Below, piece by piece: positions 9,687 through 17,962 of a DNA stretch of 29,045 nucleotides. Source of the stretch: Phytophthora sp. 'mugwort' (lineage: Eukaryota; Oomycota; Peronosporomycetes; Peronosporales; Peronosporaceae); assembly GCA_033558025.1 (NCBI GenBank), contig JAUCEF010000064.1, forward strand, positions 1 through 29,045, given 5' to 3'. The notes below the pieces were generated by a model, which was given only the letters and a program-made list of their open reading frames with translations, ran no database searches and was not told the DNA's origin. A program made the translations under genes and the position numbers. Within the stretch, counting starts at the first letter, position 1. Each line of letters starts with the position of its first letter.

Positions 9687-10118
9687 TTAATCAAAAATAA
9701 GATTAAATTTTAATTTTTTTATATTTTTATAATATTGTTTTTTTGTATTGATTGTTTTACTTTTATTTTTTGAAGTTTGAATAATTTCGTTTGTTATGTT
9801 TTTTAAATTTGCATTTAAAAGTAACCACGATATCGATTTTTTAATTTGTTTATCTTCATTTAAAAGCATTAAAAAATATCTATCTTTTTTTTTTTTTTTT
9901 TTATTTCGTTTTTTATTTGGAATACTTATTGCTTTTAATTTCGGTAATAAATTTTCAATTGATTTAAATAAAATAAAATTCGGTTTTTGTTTTGTAATTT
10001 TTTTTAAAGTAATTAAAATATTTATAAATATGTTTTCAGAACAAGTTTTTTTTCCTTTTTTTAATAACATATTTATAAATAATTTTTTTATTTTATACTC
10101 TTCGTATTTTAGTTCCAT
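9687..10118 (-). CDS. rps7: Ribosomal protein S7
   Basis: S7 binds the 3' major domain of small-subunit rRNA and starts head assembly. The 143-residue protein is divergent and Lys-rich. Residues 12-25 [14 protein letters not shown] match the family 'INxLMxxGKK' start, [19 protein letters not shown] matches the following helix, and [12 protein letters not shown] matches 'AIRWLVEAAR'. A poly-Lys/Asn insert ([13 protein letters not shown]) replaces the usual RRVGG loop. The first 26 nt overlap the 3' end of rps12, as in the bacterial str order rps12-rps7. Confidence 0.85.
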   Translation of the reverse strand: MELKYEEYKIKKLFINMLLKKGKKTCSENIFINILITLKKITKQKPNFILFKSIENLLPKLKAISIPNKKRNKKKKKKDRYFLMLLNEDKQIKKSISWLLLNANLKNITNEIIQTSKNKSKTINTKKQYYKNIKKLKFNLIFD

Positions 10119-10473
10119 ATTTTGATCTTGATGTTTTTCGAGAATAAATCCCTAATAAATCATATTTACCACGAATTACATGATATTTTACTCCAGGTAA
10201 ATCTTTTACACGACCTCCTCTAACTAATACTATTGAATGTTCTTGTAAAGTATGACCAATACCTGGAATATAAGTAATTATTGTATACCTACTAGATAGG
10301 TGTACTTTTGCTACTTTACGCATAGCAGAATTTGGTTTTTTAGGTGTTGTATTATAAACTTTTAAACAAATACCTTTACGTTGAGGACATTGTTTTAAAG
10401 CTGGACTTTTATTTCTTTTTTTTTTTTCTAAACGTTTTTGTTTTTTTAAAAATAATTGATTAATTGTTGACAT
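10093..10473 (-). CDS. rps12: Ribosomal protein S12
   Basis: S12 lines the decoding site of the small subunit. The 126-residue protein shows [33 protein letters not shown], and [20 protein letters not shown] ending in [15 protein letters not shown], all diagnostic. The start is ATG 10473 (MSTINQLF). The open frame continues upstream through trnV (10491-10563), which is not coding. It overlaps rps7 by 26 nt. Confidence 0.97.
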   Translation of the reverse strand: MSTINQLFLKKQKRLEKKKRNKSPALKQCPQRKGICLKVYNTTPKKPNSAMRKVAKVHLSSRYTIITYIPGIGHTLQEHSIVLVRGGRVKDLPGVKYHVIRGKYDLLGIYSRKTSRSKYGTKIRRV

Positions 10474-10490
10474 ATTATTTGTTATTTTAT

Positions 10491-10563
10491 TGAATAATAA
10501 CGGACTCGAACCGCTAACATTTTCGGTGTAAACGAAATACTCTACCAATTGAGTTAATTATTC
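10491..10563 (-). tRNA. trnV: tRNA-Val(UAC)
   Basis: Minus-strand cloverleaf with acceptor GAATAAT/ATTATTC, anticodon stem TTTCG/CGAAA, loop TTTACAC with TAC, and T-loop TTCGAGT. First of four adjacent tRNAs in this cluster. Confidence 0.95.
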
Positions 10564-10565
10564 AT

Positions 10566-10639
10566 TGGGCCTAAGTAGATTTGAACTACTGACTTTACAC
10601 TTATCAGGCGTATACTCTAACCAACTGAGTTATAGGCCC
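10566..10639 (-). tRNA. trnI: tRNA-Ile(GAU)
   Basis: Minus-strand cloverleaf with acceptor GGGCCTA/TAGGCCC, anticodon stem TACGC/GTGTA, loop CTGATAA with GAT, and T-loop TTCAAAT. Two bases separate it from trnV. Confidence 0.95.
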
Positions 10640-10641
10640 TT

Positions 10642-10713
10642 TTGAAGTAAAAGGATTCGAACCTTTGATTTTCCGTACCAAAAACGGAGGCCTTACCACT
10701 TGGCTATACTTCA
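10642..10713 (-). tRNA. trnQ: tRNA-Gln(UUG)
   Basis: Minus-strand cloverleaf with acceptor TGAAGTA/TACTTCA, anticodon stem TCCGT/ACGGA, loop TTTTGGT with TTG, and T-loop TTCGAAT. Confidence 0.95.
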
Positions 10714-10727
10714 AAATAAATAAAATA

Positions 10728-10801
10728 TATGCTTAGAAAGATTTGAACTTTCATTTTATAGATCCGCAATCTAACGCTTTATCCATTTAAGCTATAAGCA
10801 T
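10728..10801 (-). tRNA. trnR: tRNA-Arg(GCG)
   Basis: Minus-strand cloverleaf with acceptor ATGCTTA/TAAGCAT, anticodon stem TTAGA/TCTAT, loop TTGCGGA with GCG, and T-loop TTCAAAT. It reads CGY codons; a second Arg tRNA (UCU) lies at 20746 and reads AGR. Confidence 0.92.
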
Positions 10802-10811
10802 AAGTTTAATT

Positions 10812-11138
10812 TTAATTTTTTTTTATAATTTTAATATTTATTAATGAATTTTTAGATAAAAATTTTTTAATTAAAACTAAAAAATTTAATAAATAAAAAA
10901 TATTTTTAAATTTTATATTAATTTTAGAAGTATAATTTTTATGAATAAAATGTTCACGTGATTTTTTATTTACATGGGGAGATCTTAATAATGTAAAAAT
11001 TTTTTTTTTTTGTTTTGTTTGAAATACACCGGGTATTTGAATATTTTTGAATTTATTAATTTTTTTTAATTTTAATAAATTTTGTTTGAGTTGATTTATT
11101 TTTTGAAATGATTTAAAAGTTATTCTTAAAAGATACAT
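10812..11138 (-). CDS. rps10: Ribosomal protein S10
   Basis: S10 is a small-subunit head protein. The 108-residue product has the family layout: an N-terminal strand (MYLLRITFKSF), then IPGVFQTKQKKKIFTLLRSPHVNKKSREHF near residues 55-85, matching the family 'PLP T...FTVLxSPHVNKxSREQFE' block. The rest is AT-driven (Lys, Asn, Ile). It lies between trnF and trnR(GCG). Confidence 0.9.
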   Translation of the reverse strand: MYLLRITFKSFQKINQLKQNLLKLKKINKFKNIQIPGVFQTKQKKKIFTLLRSPHVNKKSREHFIHKNYTSKINIKFKNIFYLLNFLVLIKKFLSKNSLINIKIIKKN

Positions 11139-11154
11139 ATTTTAATAATAAAAT

Positions 11155-11228
11155 TGTCTGGAGGTGGATTTGAACCACCGACACAAAGATTTTCAGTCTT
11201 TTACTCTAACCAACTGAGCTATCCAAAC
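11155..11228 (-). tRNA. trnF: tRNA-Phe(GAA)
   Basis: Minus-strand cloverleaf with acceptor GTTTGGA/TCCAGAC (one T-G pair), anticodon stem AAAGA/TCTTT, loop CTGAAAA with GAA, and T-loop TTCAAAT. It starts 6 bp after the nad2 stop. Confidence 0.95.
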
Positions 11229-11230
11229 TA

Positions 11231-11285
11231 AATATTATATTAATAAATATAAATAAATTTTGTTTAAATTTATTAATATAATATT
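11231..11285 (-). repeat. 18-bp hairpin over the nad2 stop
   Basis: Positions 11231-11248 are perfectly complementary to 11268-11285, with a 19-nt loop. The stem overlaps the last codons and stop of nad2, just before trnF. It is A/T only, so a DNA or RNA role (3' processing or stability) is an inference. Confidence 0.75.
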
Positions 11286-12728
11286 AGGATAAATAAATAA
11301 AAATAAAATAAATTGAGTACTAATTAATAATATTATACTTTGACTTTTATTTATTTGTGAAATATACATTTTTCTAAATATTTTTTCAAAATAAATAATT
11401 TTAATTATTTTTAAATAATAAAAAGAGCTTAAAACACTTATAATAATACCAAAAAATACTAAACTAAAATAATTATTTTTAATAGCTGAAAAAAATATAA
11501 ATAATTTTGAAAAAAAACCCGCTAATGGGGGTATACCAGCTAATGAAAAAATATTTATGATTATAATAATAGCAATTAATTTATTAATAGTATATATATT
11601 TGATAAATCTGTTAAATATTTAATTGGTTTATGATTGATATTTAAAGATAAATAAGAAGTCCATAAATTAATACTTGTTATAATATAAATTATAATATAT
11701 AATAAAATAAATGGAATATTATTTAACATATTTGAAGTAAATCCTATTAATATAAAACCTACATGACTTATTGCACTATAAGCTAATAATCTTTTGATTT
11801 TTTTTTGTTGTAATGCCGATAATGCACCGATTAACATAGATAAAAATGAAATAATATAAAAAAAAATTTCAAAGAAATATGAAATATTAAAAAAAATCTC
11901 AAAAAATAAACGAATTAAAATTCCTATAAAAGCAATTTTTGGTACAATAGCAAAAAAACTTGAAATATTATTTGGAGCACCTTCATATACATCAGGCAAC
12001 CAAAAATGAAAAGGTGTAGCACCTATTTTAAATAAAATACCAACTAAAATAAAAATTAATCCATAAGATAAACTAATTAATATATTTATATTATCTAAAA
12101 AATTTATATTTGATAATATTAAAAAAATATTATTAAAATTTAATGAACCTGTAATAGCATAAATTATTGAAGAACCAAATAGAATAAAACCTGAAGCAAT
12201 TGATCCTAAAATAAAATATTTTAAACCAGCCTCAATTGATAATATCGATTTTTTTTGGGTGGATGTTAATATATAAAAACTTAAACTTTGTAATTCAATT
12301 GCTAAATATAAAGTAATAAAATGATTTGCAGATACCAATAACATTAAACCCAATAATGATATTAACATTAATATATTAATTTCATATGAATTTATTTTTT
12401 GTTGTATTAAATATTTTTGTTGTATTAAAAAACAAATAATTGTTAATAAAATTAAAATTATTTTAATAAATTGTGTAAAATTATTAATAAGTAATACACC
12501 ATTTAATATGTTACTTGAAATATTTGTTATATTTAACGTTAATATTAAAAGAATTAATAATAAATATATTATTATAGTAGTAATATTTTTAATAATCAAA
12601 ATTTTTTGAGCATTTTGATTTTTTTTATAAAAAACACCAAATAATAATAAAATTAATAAAAAAGTTGTTAAAAAAAATTCGGGGATAATAATTTCAAAAT
12701 TATTATTAAAAATTTCCTGAAAAAACAT
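11235..12728 (-). CDS. nad2: NADH dehydrogenase subunit 2
   Basis: Nad2 (NuoN family) is one of three antiporter-like proton-pumping subunits of complex I. The 497 residues contain about 14 hydrophobic helices. The family core is clear: ELQSLSFYILTS, EAGLKYFILGSIASGFILFG, FKIGATPFHFWLPDVYEGAP, and KRLLAYSAISHVGFILIGF with the conserved Lys of the pumping half. The start is ATG 12728. It is the first gene of the long minus-strand run, divergent from nad7. Confidence 0.97.
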   Translation of the reverse strand: MFFQEIFNNNFEIIIPEFFLTTFLLILLLFGVFYKKNQNAQKILIIKNITTIIIYLLLILLILTLNITNISSNILNGVLLINNFTQFIKIILILLTIICFLIQQKYLIQQKINSYEINILMLISLLGLMLLVSANHFITLYLAIELQSLSFYILTSTQKKSILSIEAGLKYFILGSIASGFILFGSSIIYAITGSLNFNNIFLILSNINFLDNINILISLSYGLIFILVGILFKIGATPFHFWLPDVYEGAPNNISSFFAIVPKIAFIGILIRLFFEIFFNISYFFEIFFYIISFLSMLIGALSALQQKKIKRLLAYSAISHVGFILIGFTSNMLNNIPFILLYIIIYIITSINLWTSYLSLNINHKPIKYLTDLSNIYTINKLIAIIIIINIFSLAGIPPLAGFFSKLFIFFSAIKNNYFSLVFFGIIISVLSSFYYLKIIKIIYFEKIFRKMYISQINKSQSIILLISTQFILFLFIYPNIILINLNKIYLYLLI

Positions 12729-12844
12729 AATGTAATAAAAGAAATAAATATTTTAAAAATACTTACTTACTATATATGCTATATATTTATAAAAAAATTA
12801 ATTTATAAATATTATATTTTTATTAAAAAAAAAAAAAAAAAAAA
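12729..12844. promoter_or_regulatory. Divergent nad2/nad7 spacer, likely transcription start region
   Basis: The two longest gene runs point away from each other here, so transcription of both must begin in or run through these 116 bases. It holds the near-repeat TATATATGCTATATAT around 12770-12787 and a 21-base A run (12825-12845) reaching into the nad7 ATG. No consensus promoter for this lineage is known to me, so the call rests on gene direction only. Confidence 0.4.
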
Positions 12845-14021
12845 ATGTCATTAAAAAAAATTAAAAATTTTTCTATAAATTTTGGTCCACAACATCCAGC
12901 GGCTCATGGTGTTTTACGTTTAATTTTAGAATTAAACGGTGAAGTTGTTAAAAAAGCTGATTCACATATAGGTTTATTACATAGAGGTACAGAAAAATTA
13001 ATTGAATATAAAAATTATTTACAGGCGTTACCTTATTTTGATCGTTTAGATTATGTATCTATGATGTGTCAAGAACATGCATATGTTTTGGCTATTGAAA
13101 AATTATTAAATTGTGATATACCTTTACGAGCACAATATAAGAGTTTTATTTTCAGAAATAACACGTATCTTAAATCATTTATTAGCTGTATGTTGTCATG
13201 CTTTAGATGTAGGAGCTATGACACCTTATTTTTGGGGATTTGAAGAACGTGAGAAATTAATGGAATTTTATGAACGTGTTTCTGGTGCACGTATGCATGC
13301 AGCTTATTTTAGACCTGGAGGTGTTAATCAAGATTTGCCTAAAGGTTTGTTAAATGATATATATATTTTTTGTGAACAATTTAATACCCGTTTAGATGAA
13401 ATTGAAGAAATGTTAACTAATAATAGAATTTGGAAACAAAGATTAGTAGATATTGGTATTATATCTGCTAAAGATGCTTTAAATTTTGGTTTTAGTGGTG
13501 TTATGTTACGTGGATCAGGTATTTCATGGGATTTACGTAAAACACAACCTTATGAAATTTATGATCAATTAAAATTTGATATACCTGTAGGTACAAATGG
13601 CGATTGTTATGATCGTTATTTAATTAGAATAGAAGAAATGCGACAATCAATTCGAATTATTTTGCAAGTACTTAATAAAATTCCCCAAGGTCCTATTAAA
13701 TTAGATGATAAAAAAATTACAAATCCAAATAGAATTCAAATTAAAAATTCTATGGAGTCTTTAATTCATCATTTTAAATATTATTCAGAAAATATTTGTG
13801 TAAATGCTGGTGAAACTTATACAGTTATTGAGGCACCTAAAGGTGAGTATGGTGTTTATTTAGTAGCAGATGGTACAAATAAACCCTACAGATGTAAAAT
13901 TAAATCACCAGGATTTTTACATTTACAAGCATTAGATTTTATAGCTAAAAATCATATGATTGCTGATGTTGTTACAATTATTGGTACTTTAGATGTTGTT
14001 TTTGGTGAAATTGATCGTTAA
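12845..14021 (+). CDS. nad7: NADH dehydrogenase subunit 7, frameshifted as sequenced
   Basis: Nad7 (49-kDa, NuoD family) forms the quinone pocket of complex I with Nad9 and Nad11. Frame one (12845-13136) gives [21 protein letters not shown] and [16 protein letters not shown] to residue 97. The protein then continues in the next frame from 13137 ([18 protein letters not shown]) to the stop at 14021, ending [14 protein letters not shown]. At the junction the DNA reads CAATATAAGAG. The family expects RAQYIRVLF, which needs two more bases (TATATA rather than TATA) or a skip of one base. The total of about 392 residues is normal. All other blocks are well conserved. The cause may be a sequencing slip, RNA editing or frameshifting. 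Confidence 0.93.
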
Positions 14022-14059
14022 TATTAATTATTAGAATAAAATTTTATTTTCAATAAATT

Positions 14060-14479
14060 ATGCAAAAAAAAAAATTTAAAAAGTATAAATTAAATCAATT
14101 ACAAAAAATTAAACAAACTTATAAATATATATATATATTTCGTTATAATGATTTAAATATTAATGAAATAATATCTTTAAAAAAAAAAATTAAAAAATTT
14201 GATTATAAATCTTTAATATTAAATCAAAATTTAATTATTGATATTTTTTTAAAATTAAAAGGACAAGGTTCTATTTTAATAATTTATGGAAATAATGAAT
14301 TAAATTTAATAAGGGATTTATATAATTTTAAAAAACTTGAATTAATTTATTTGAGTATTCAAAATAATATTTATTCTAATTTAAAAGTAAAACAAATATT
14401 ATCTAAAAACTATCCACCTTTAAATAATTTAATTGTTCAATCATTTTTAAATTTTATATATTATTTAAGAAAAATTTAA
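14060..14479 (+). CDS. rpl10: Probable ribosomal protein L10
   Basis: A 139-residue basic protein without membrane helices. It follows the L10 family order: strand YKYIYIFRY (residues 21-29), LNINEIISLKKKIKK like the 'xxELRKxxR' helix, SLILNQNLI like the 'VVRNTLL' strand, GQGSILIIYGN (69-79) like 'FVGPTLIAYS', and LKVKQILSKNYPPLNNLIVQSFL (108-130) like '[20 protein letters not shown]'. L10 anchors the L7/L12 stalk on the large subunit. Sequence identity is low, so the call rests on pattern order and could be wrong; if so, it is a hypothetical gene. It lies between nad7 and trnH on the same strand. Confidence 0.5.
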   Translation: MQKKKFKKYKLNQLQKIKQTYKYIYIFRYNDLNINEIISLKKKIKKFDYKSLILNQNLIIDIFLKLKGQGSILIIYGNNELNLIRDLYNFKKLELIYLSIQNNIYSNLKVKQILSKNYPPLNNLIVQSFLNFIYYLRKI

Positions 14480-14482
14480 AAA

Positions 14483-14555
14483 GGCGATTATAACTTAAAG
14501 GTAGAGTGTTAGATTGTGGGTCTAAGTGTTATGGGTTCAAGTCCCATTTTTCGCC
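14483..14555 (+). tRNA. trnH: tRNA-His(GUG)
   Basis: The cloverleaf has an encoded G at position -1 (14483) opposite C73, the identity mark of tRNA-His. Anticodon stem TTAGA/TCTAA, loop TTGTGGG with GTG, and T-arm ATGGG/CCCAT are intact. The acceptor GCGATTA/TTTTCGC has two T-T mismatches at pairs 5-68 and 6-67. The nad4 frame is open through this tRNA but starts after it. Confidence 0.92.
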
Positions 14556-14577
14556 CATTTTTAAATTAAATTTTTTT

Positions 14578-16053
14578 ATGTTTAATAAGTTTATATTAAT
14601 TTTTTTACTTATTTTACCATTAATTACGGTTATTATATTAGCTTTTTCGAAAAATGAAAAATTTATAAAAAATTTTAGTATTTTTATGTCTTTTTTCATT
14701 TTTTTAATGTCATTACCTTTATGGATTTTATTTGATAAATCAACTTCTAATTTTCAATATTTATTTAAAATAGAATGGATTAGTCAATTTAATATTAATT
14801 TTTATTTAGGTATTGATGGTATTTCATTATTTTTTATAATTTTAACAACATTTTTGATTCCAATCTGTATGTTAATTAGTTATGAAATGATTAATAAAAA
14901 TATAAAAGAATATTTTATTTTATATTTTATTTTAGAATTTTGTTTAATCATTTCATTTAGTATATTAGATGTACTTATTTTTTATATTTTCTTTGAAAGT
15001 GTATTAATTCCTATGTTTTTAATTATAGGTATTTGGGGTTCAAGAGAACGTAAAATTAAAGCTTCATATTTGTTTTTTATGTATACATTAGCAGGTTCAT
15101 TATTTATGTTTATTGCCATTATTCATTTATTTTTAACTGTGGGTACAACTGATTATCAAATATTATATTATAGTAATTTTAATTTTTCATATGAAAAATT
15201 TTATTTCTTAGCTTTTTTTTTATCATTTGCTGTTAAAGTTCCAATGTTACCTTTTCATGTTTGGTTACCGGAAGCACATGTTGAAGCACCTACCGCAGGT
15301 TCTGTACTATTAGCTGGTATTTTATTAAAATTAGGATCATACGGTATGATTAGGTTTTTAGTTCCTTTATTTCCTAAAGCTGCATTATATTTTACACCGT
15401 ATATTTTAGTTTTATGTTTAATATCTGTTATTTATGCGTCATTAACAGCTATACGACAAACAGATTTGAAACGTATTATTGCTTATGCATCAGTTGCTCA
15501 TATGAATTTTATAATATTGGGTATTTTTTCTTTAACTATTCAAGGATTAGAAGGTAGTATTATTCAAATGATTAGTCATGGTTTAGTATCGAGTGGTTTA
15601 TTTTTTTCAATTGGATGTTTATATGATCGATATCATACAAGATTTATTAATTATTATGGTGGTTTAGCACATACAATGCCTTTATTTTGTATTGCATTAT
15701 TTATTTATGTATTAGCAAATATGTCTATTCCAGGTTCAAGTAGTTTTGTGGGTGAAATTCTTATTTTAACTGGAGTTTTTGAAGATAATACTACAACAGC
15801 TGTTTTTGCGACAATTGGTATGTTTTTGGGTGGGGTATATTCTTTATTATTTTATAATCGAATTTGTTATGGTAATATTCAAAATATTTATTTAAAAATT
15901 TATTATGATTTAACTTATCGTGAATTTTTAATTCATTTAATATTAATTATAAATATCTTTTTATTAGGTTTATATCCTAAAATTTTTGAAAGTTGTATGC
16001 ATGAAAGTGTTTCAAAAATTTTAATACATATTGATTTTTCTTATTTTTATTAA
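14578..16053 (+). CDS. nad4: NADH dehydrogenase subunit 4
   Basis: Nad4 (NuoM family) is an antiporter-like proton pump of complex I. With the start at ATG 14578 it is 491 residues, about 14 helices. Motifs include FESVLIPMFLIIGIWGSRERK with the key Glu, KVPMLPFHVWLPEAHVEAPT, LKLGSYGMIRFL, and DLKRIIAYASVAHMNF. The longer open frame upstream covers trnH and is not protein. The stop codon sits in a 12-bp hairpin, followed by trnE. Confidence 0.97.
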   Translation: MFNKFILIFLLILPLITVIILAFSKNEKFIKNFSIFMSFFIFLMSLPLWILFDKSTSNFQYLFKIEWISQFNINFYLGIDGISLFFIILTTFLIPICMLISYEMINKNIKEYFILYFILEFCLIISFSILDVLIFYIFFESVLIPMFLIIGIWGSRERKIKASYLFFMYTLAGSLFMFIAIIHLFLTVGTTDYQILYYSNFNFSYEKFYFLAFFLSFAVKVPMLPFHVWLPEAHVEAPTAGSVLLAGILLKLGSYGMIRFLVPLFPKAALYFTPYILVLCLISVIYASLTAIRQTDLKRIIAYASVAHMNFIILGIFSLTIQGLEGSIIQMISHGLVSSGLFFSIGCLYDRYHTRFINYYGGLAHTMPLFCIALFIYVLANMSIPGSSSFVGEILILTGVFEDNTTTAVFATIGMFLGGVYSLLFYNRICYGNIQNIYLKIYYDLTYREFLIHLILIINIFLLGLYPKIFESCMHESVSKILIHIDFSYFY

Positions 16054-16073
16054 ACAAAATTTTTTGTTTAATA
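16048..16073 (+). repeat. 12-bp hairpin at nad4 stop
   Basis: Positions 16048-16059 pair with 16062-16073 across a 2-nt loop (nominal; a few central pairs must open). The nad4 TAA is inside the stem. trnE begins 5 bases later, so the hairpin and tRNA together probably define the nad4 mRNA 3' end. Confidence 0.7.
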
Positions 16074-16077
16074 AAAA

Positions 16078-16149
16078 GCCCTTTTAGTCTAATGGTTAGG
16101 ACATTACCTTTTCACGGTAAAAATACGAGTTCAATTCTCGTAAAGGGTA
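16078..16149 (+). tRNA. trnE: tRNA-Glu(UUC)
   Basis: Cloverleaf with acceptor GCCCTTT/AAAGGGT (first pair G-T), anticodon stem TTACC/GGTAA, loop TTTTCAC with TTC, and T-loop TTCAATT. It lies between nad4 and atp1. Confidence 0.94.
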
Positions 16150-16177
16150 TAAAAAATATATATTTGATATATTTTGG

Positions 16178-16199
16178 TAATTATAATAATTTATAATTA
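16178..16199 (+). repeat. 9-bp hairpin upstream of atp1
   Basis: TAATTATAA (16178-16186) pairs with TTATAATTA (16191-16199) over a 4-nt loop, 29 bp before the atp1 start. A/T only; function unknown. Confidence 0.5.
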
Positions 16200-16228
16200 T
16201 TAAATAATATGATAATTTAATAACCTCT

Positions 16229-17758
16229 ATGGCTATTGAATTATCATATATACTGGAATCAAATATTAAAAAATATAAAGATGAAAAAAGTTTACAAGAA
16301 ACAGGTATTGTTCTTTCAATGAGTGATGGTATTGCAAGATGTTATGGTTTAACTAAAATTCAAGCAGGTGAAATGGTTGAATTTAATAATGGTAATATTA
16401 AAGGAATGGCTTTAAATTTAGAACCTGATGTTGTTGGTGTTGTTGTTTTTAGTAATGATAGAGAAATTCAAGAAGGTAATTTTGTACGAAGAACTGGATC
16501 TATTGTTAGTGTACCTGTAGGACCTGAAGTATTAGGTAGAGTAGTTGATGCTTTAGGACAACCCATTGATGGTAAAGGTCAAATTAACAGTAAATTAGAA
16601 AGTAGAGTTGAAGTTAAAGCTCCAGGTATTATGCCTAGAGAAAGTGTTAAACAACCTGTACAAACAGGTTTAAAAGCTGTAGATAGTTTAATTCCTATTG
16701 GTCGTGGTCAAAGGGAATTAATTATTGGTGATAGACAAACAGGTAAAACATCTATTGCTATTGATACTATAATTAATCAAAGAGAACCTCATTTAAAAAA
16801 AGATATAAATAATCAATTATATTGTATTTATGTAGGTGTTGGTCAAAAAAGATCAACAATTGCTGAATTAACAAAAACTTTAGAAGAAAAAAATGCAATG
16901 TTTTTTTCTGTTATTGTAGCGGCTACTGCTTCAGATTCAGCACCCTTACAATATTTAGCTCCATATACTGGTTGTGCTTTAGGTGAATATTTTAGAGATA
17001 ATGGTAAACATGCTGTTATTTTCTATGATGATTTATCAAAACAAGCGGTAGCTTATAGACAAATGTCTTTATTATTAAGAAGACCTCCAGGTAGAGAAGC
17101 TTATCCTGGAGATGTTTTTTATTTACACTCTCGTTTATTAGAAAGAGCTGCTAAAATGAATAAAAAAATTGGTGGTGGTTCATTAACCGCATTACCTATT
17201 ATTGAAACACAAGCTGGAGATGTTTCTGCTTATATTCCAACAAATGTTATTTCAATTACTGATGGACAAATTTTTTTAGAAACAGAATTATTTAATGAAG
17301 GTCAAAGACCTGCAATTAGTGTTGGATTATCTGTAAGTCGTGTTGGTTCTTCTGCACAAATTAAAGCTATGAAACAAATTGCTGGTACAATGAAATTAGA
17401 ATTAGCACAATTTAGAGAAGTACAAGCATTTGCTCAATTTGGTTCTGATTTAGATGCTACAACTCAACAACAATTAAATAGAGGGATTAGATTAACAGAA
17501 ATGTTAAAACAAGGTTTAAATATACCGTTATCTGTTGAAAATCAAATTGTAATTATTTATTTAGGTGTACGTGGTTTCTTAGATAAAATTGCTGTTGATA
17601 AAATTTCAAGTTTTGAAATTAGTTGGTTAAATTTTATAAAAAATAATCATTTTAATATTTTAGAAGAAATCTTAAATAAAAAAGAAATATCTAAAGAATT
17701 AGAAAAAAAACTTAATATTTTAGCAACAAATTTTACTAATAATTTTATTACAAAATAA
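16229..17758 (+). CDS. atp1: ATP synthase F1 subunit alpha
   Basis: Alpha subunit of the F1 catalytic head. The 509 residues show the Walker A sequence GDRQTGKT at 167-174, [15 protein letters not shown] just before it, [20 protein letters not shown], and the nucleotide-site [17 protein letters not shown]. The protein is very well conserved compared with the AT-driven ribosomal proteins nearby. Keeping atp1 in mtDNA favours oomycete-like stramenopiles over brown algae or diatoms, which usually lack it. A 14-bp hairpin begins right after the stop. Confidence 0.98.
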   Translation: MAIELSYILESNIKKYKDEKSLQETGIVLSMSDGIARCYGLTKIQAGEMVEFNNGNIKGMALNLEPDVVGVVVFSNDREIQEGNFVRRTGSIVSVPVGPEVLGRVVDALGQPIDGKGQINSKLESRVEVKAPGIMPRESVKQPVQTGLKAVDSLIPIGRGQRELIIGDRQTGKTSIAIDTIINQREPHLKKDINNQLYCIYVGVGQKRSTIAELTKTLEEKNAMFFSVIVAATASDSAPLQYLAPYTGCALGEYFRDNGKHAVIFYDDLSKQAVAYRQMSLLLRRPPGREAYPGDVFYLHSRLLERAAKMNKKIGGGSLTALPIIETQAGDVSAYIPTNVISITDGQIFLETELFNEGQRPAISVGLSVSRVGSSAQIKAMKQIAGTMKLELAQFREVQAFAQFGSDLDATTQQQLNRGIRLTEMLKQGLNIPLSVENQIVIIYLGVRGFLDKIAVDKISSFEISWLNFIKNNHFNILEEILNKKEISKELEKKLNILATNFTNNFITK

Positions 17759-17793
17759 TATAATTATTTTTTTATTAATAAAAAATAATTATA
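17759..17793 (+). repeat. 14-bp hairpin directly after atp1 stop
   Basis: Positions 17759-17772 are complementary to 17780-17793 over a 7-nt loop. The stem begins at the base after the atp1 TAA. It may mark the atp1 mRNA 3' end; there is no tRNA between atp1 and nad5 to serve that purpose. Confidence 0.7.
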
Positions 17794-17827
17794 ATATTTT
17801 GTAAATAAAACATAACAGATAAAAATT

Positions 17828-17853
17828 AATTATTTTCTATATAGAAAATAATT
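17828..17853. repeat. 26-bp perfect palindrome in atp1-nad5 spacer
   Basis: Thirteen bases (17828-17840) are followed at once by their exact complement (17841-17853), centred on CTATATAG. The 204-bp spacer has no other recognisable content. It may be cruciform-forming DNA or a processing site. Confidence 0.75.
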
Positions 17854-17962
17854 TTAAATATTATTCTAATATTAATTTTTTAAAAAATATTTATTCTTTA
17901 AGAAGAATTATTTTAAAATTATTATTATATTTTTAAATAATTTAAATTTATTTTATTCTATT

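Noticed and set aside
9796..10125. 109-codon plus-strand ORF
   Set aside because: It lies antisense to rps7 and the rps12 end; its Phe-rich product is the mirror of Lys-rich rps7 codons.
10474..10548. N-terminal extension of rps12
   Set aside because: The extra residues are translated from trnV; ATG 10473 gives a normal S12.
13113..13136. Separate start for a second nad7 gene at 13113
   Set aside because: The first residues (MIYLYEHN) do not fit Nad7, while the homology of the upstream frame runs exactly to 13136; one gene with a frameshift explains both.
14506..14577. N-terminal extension of nad4
   Set aside because: The extra residues are translated from trnH; ATG 14578 gives a normal Nad4.
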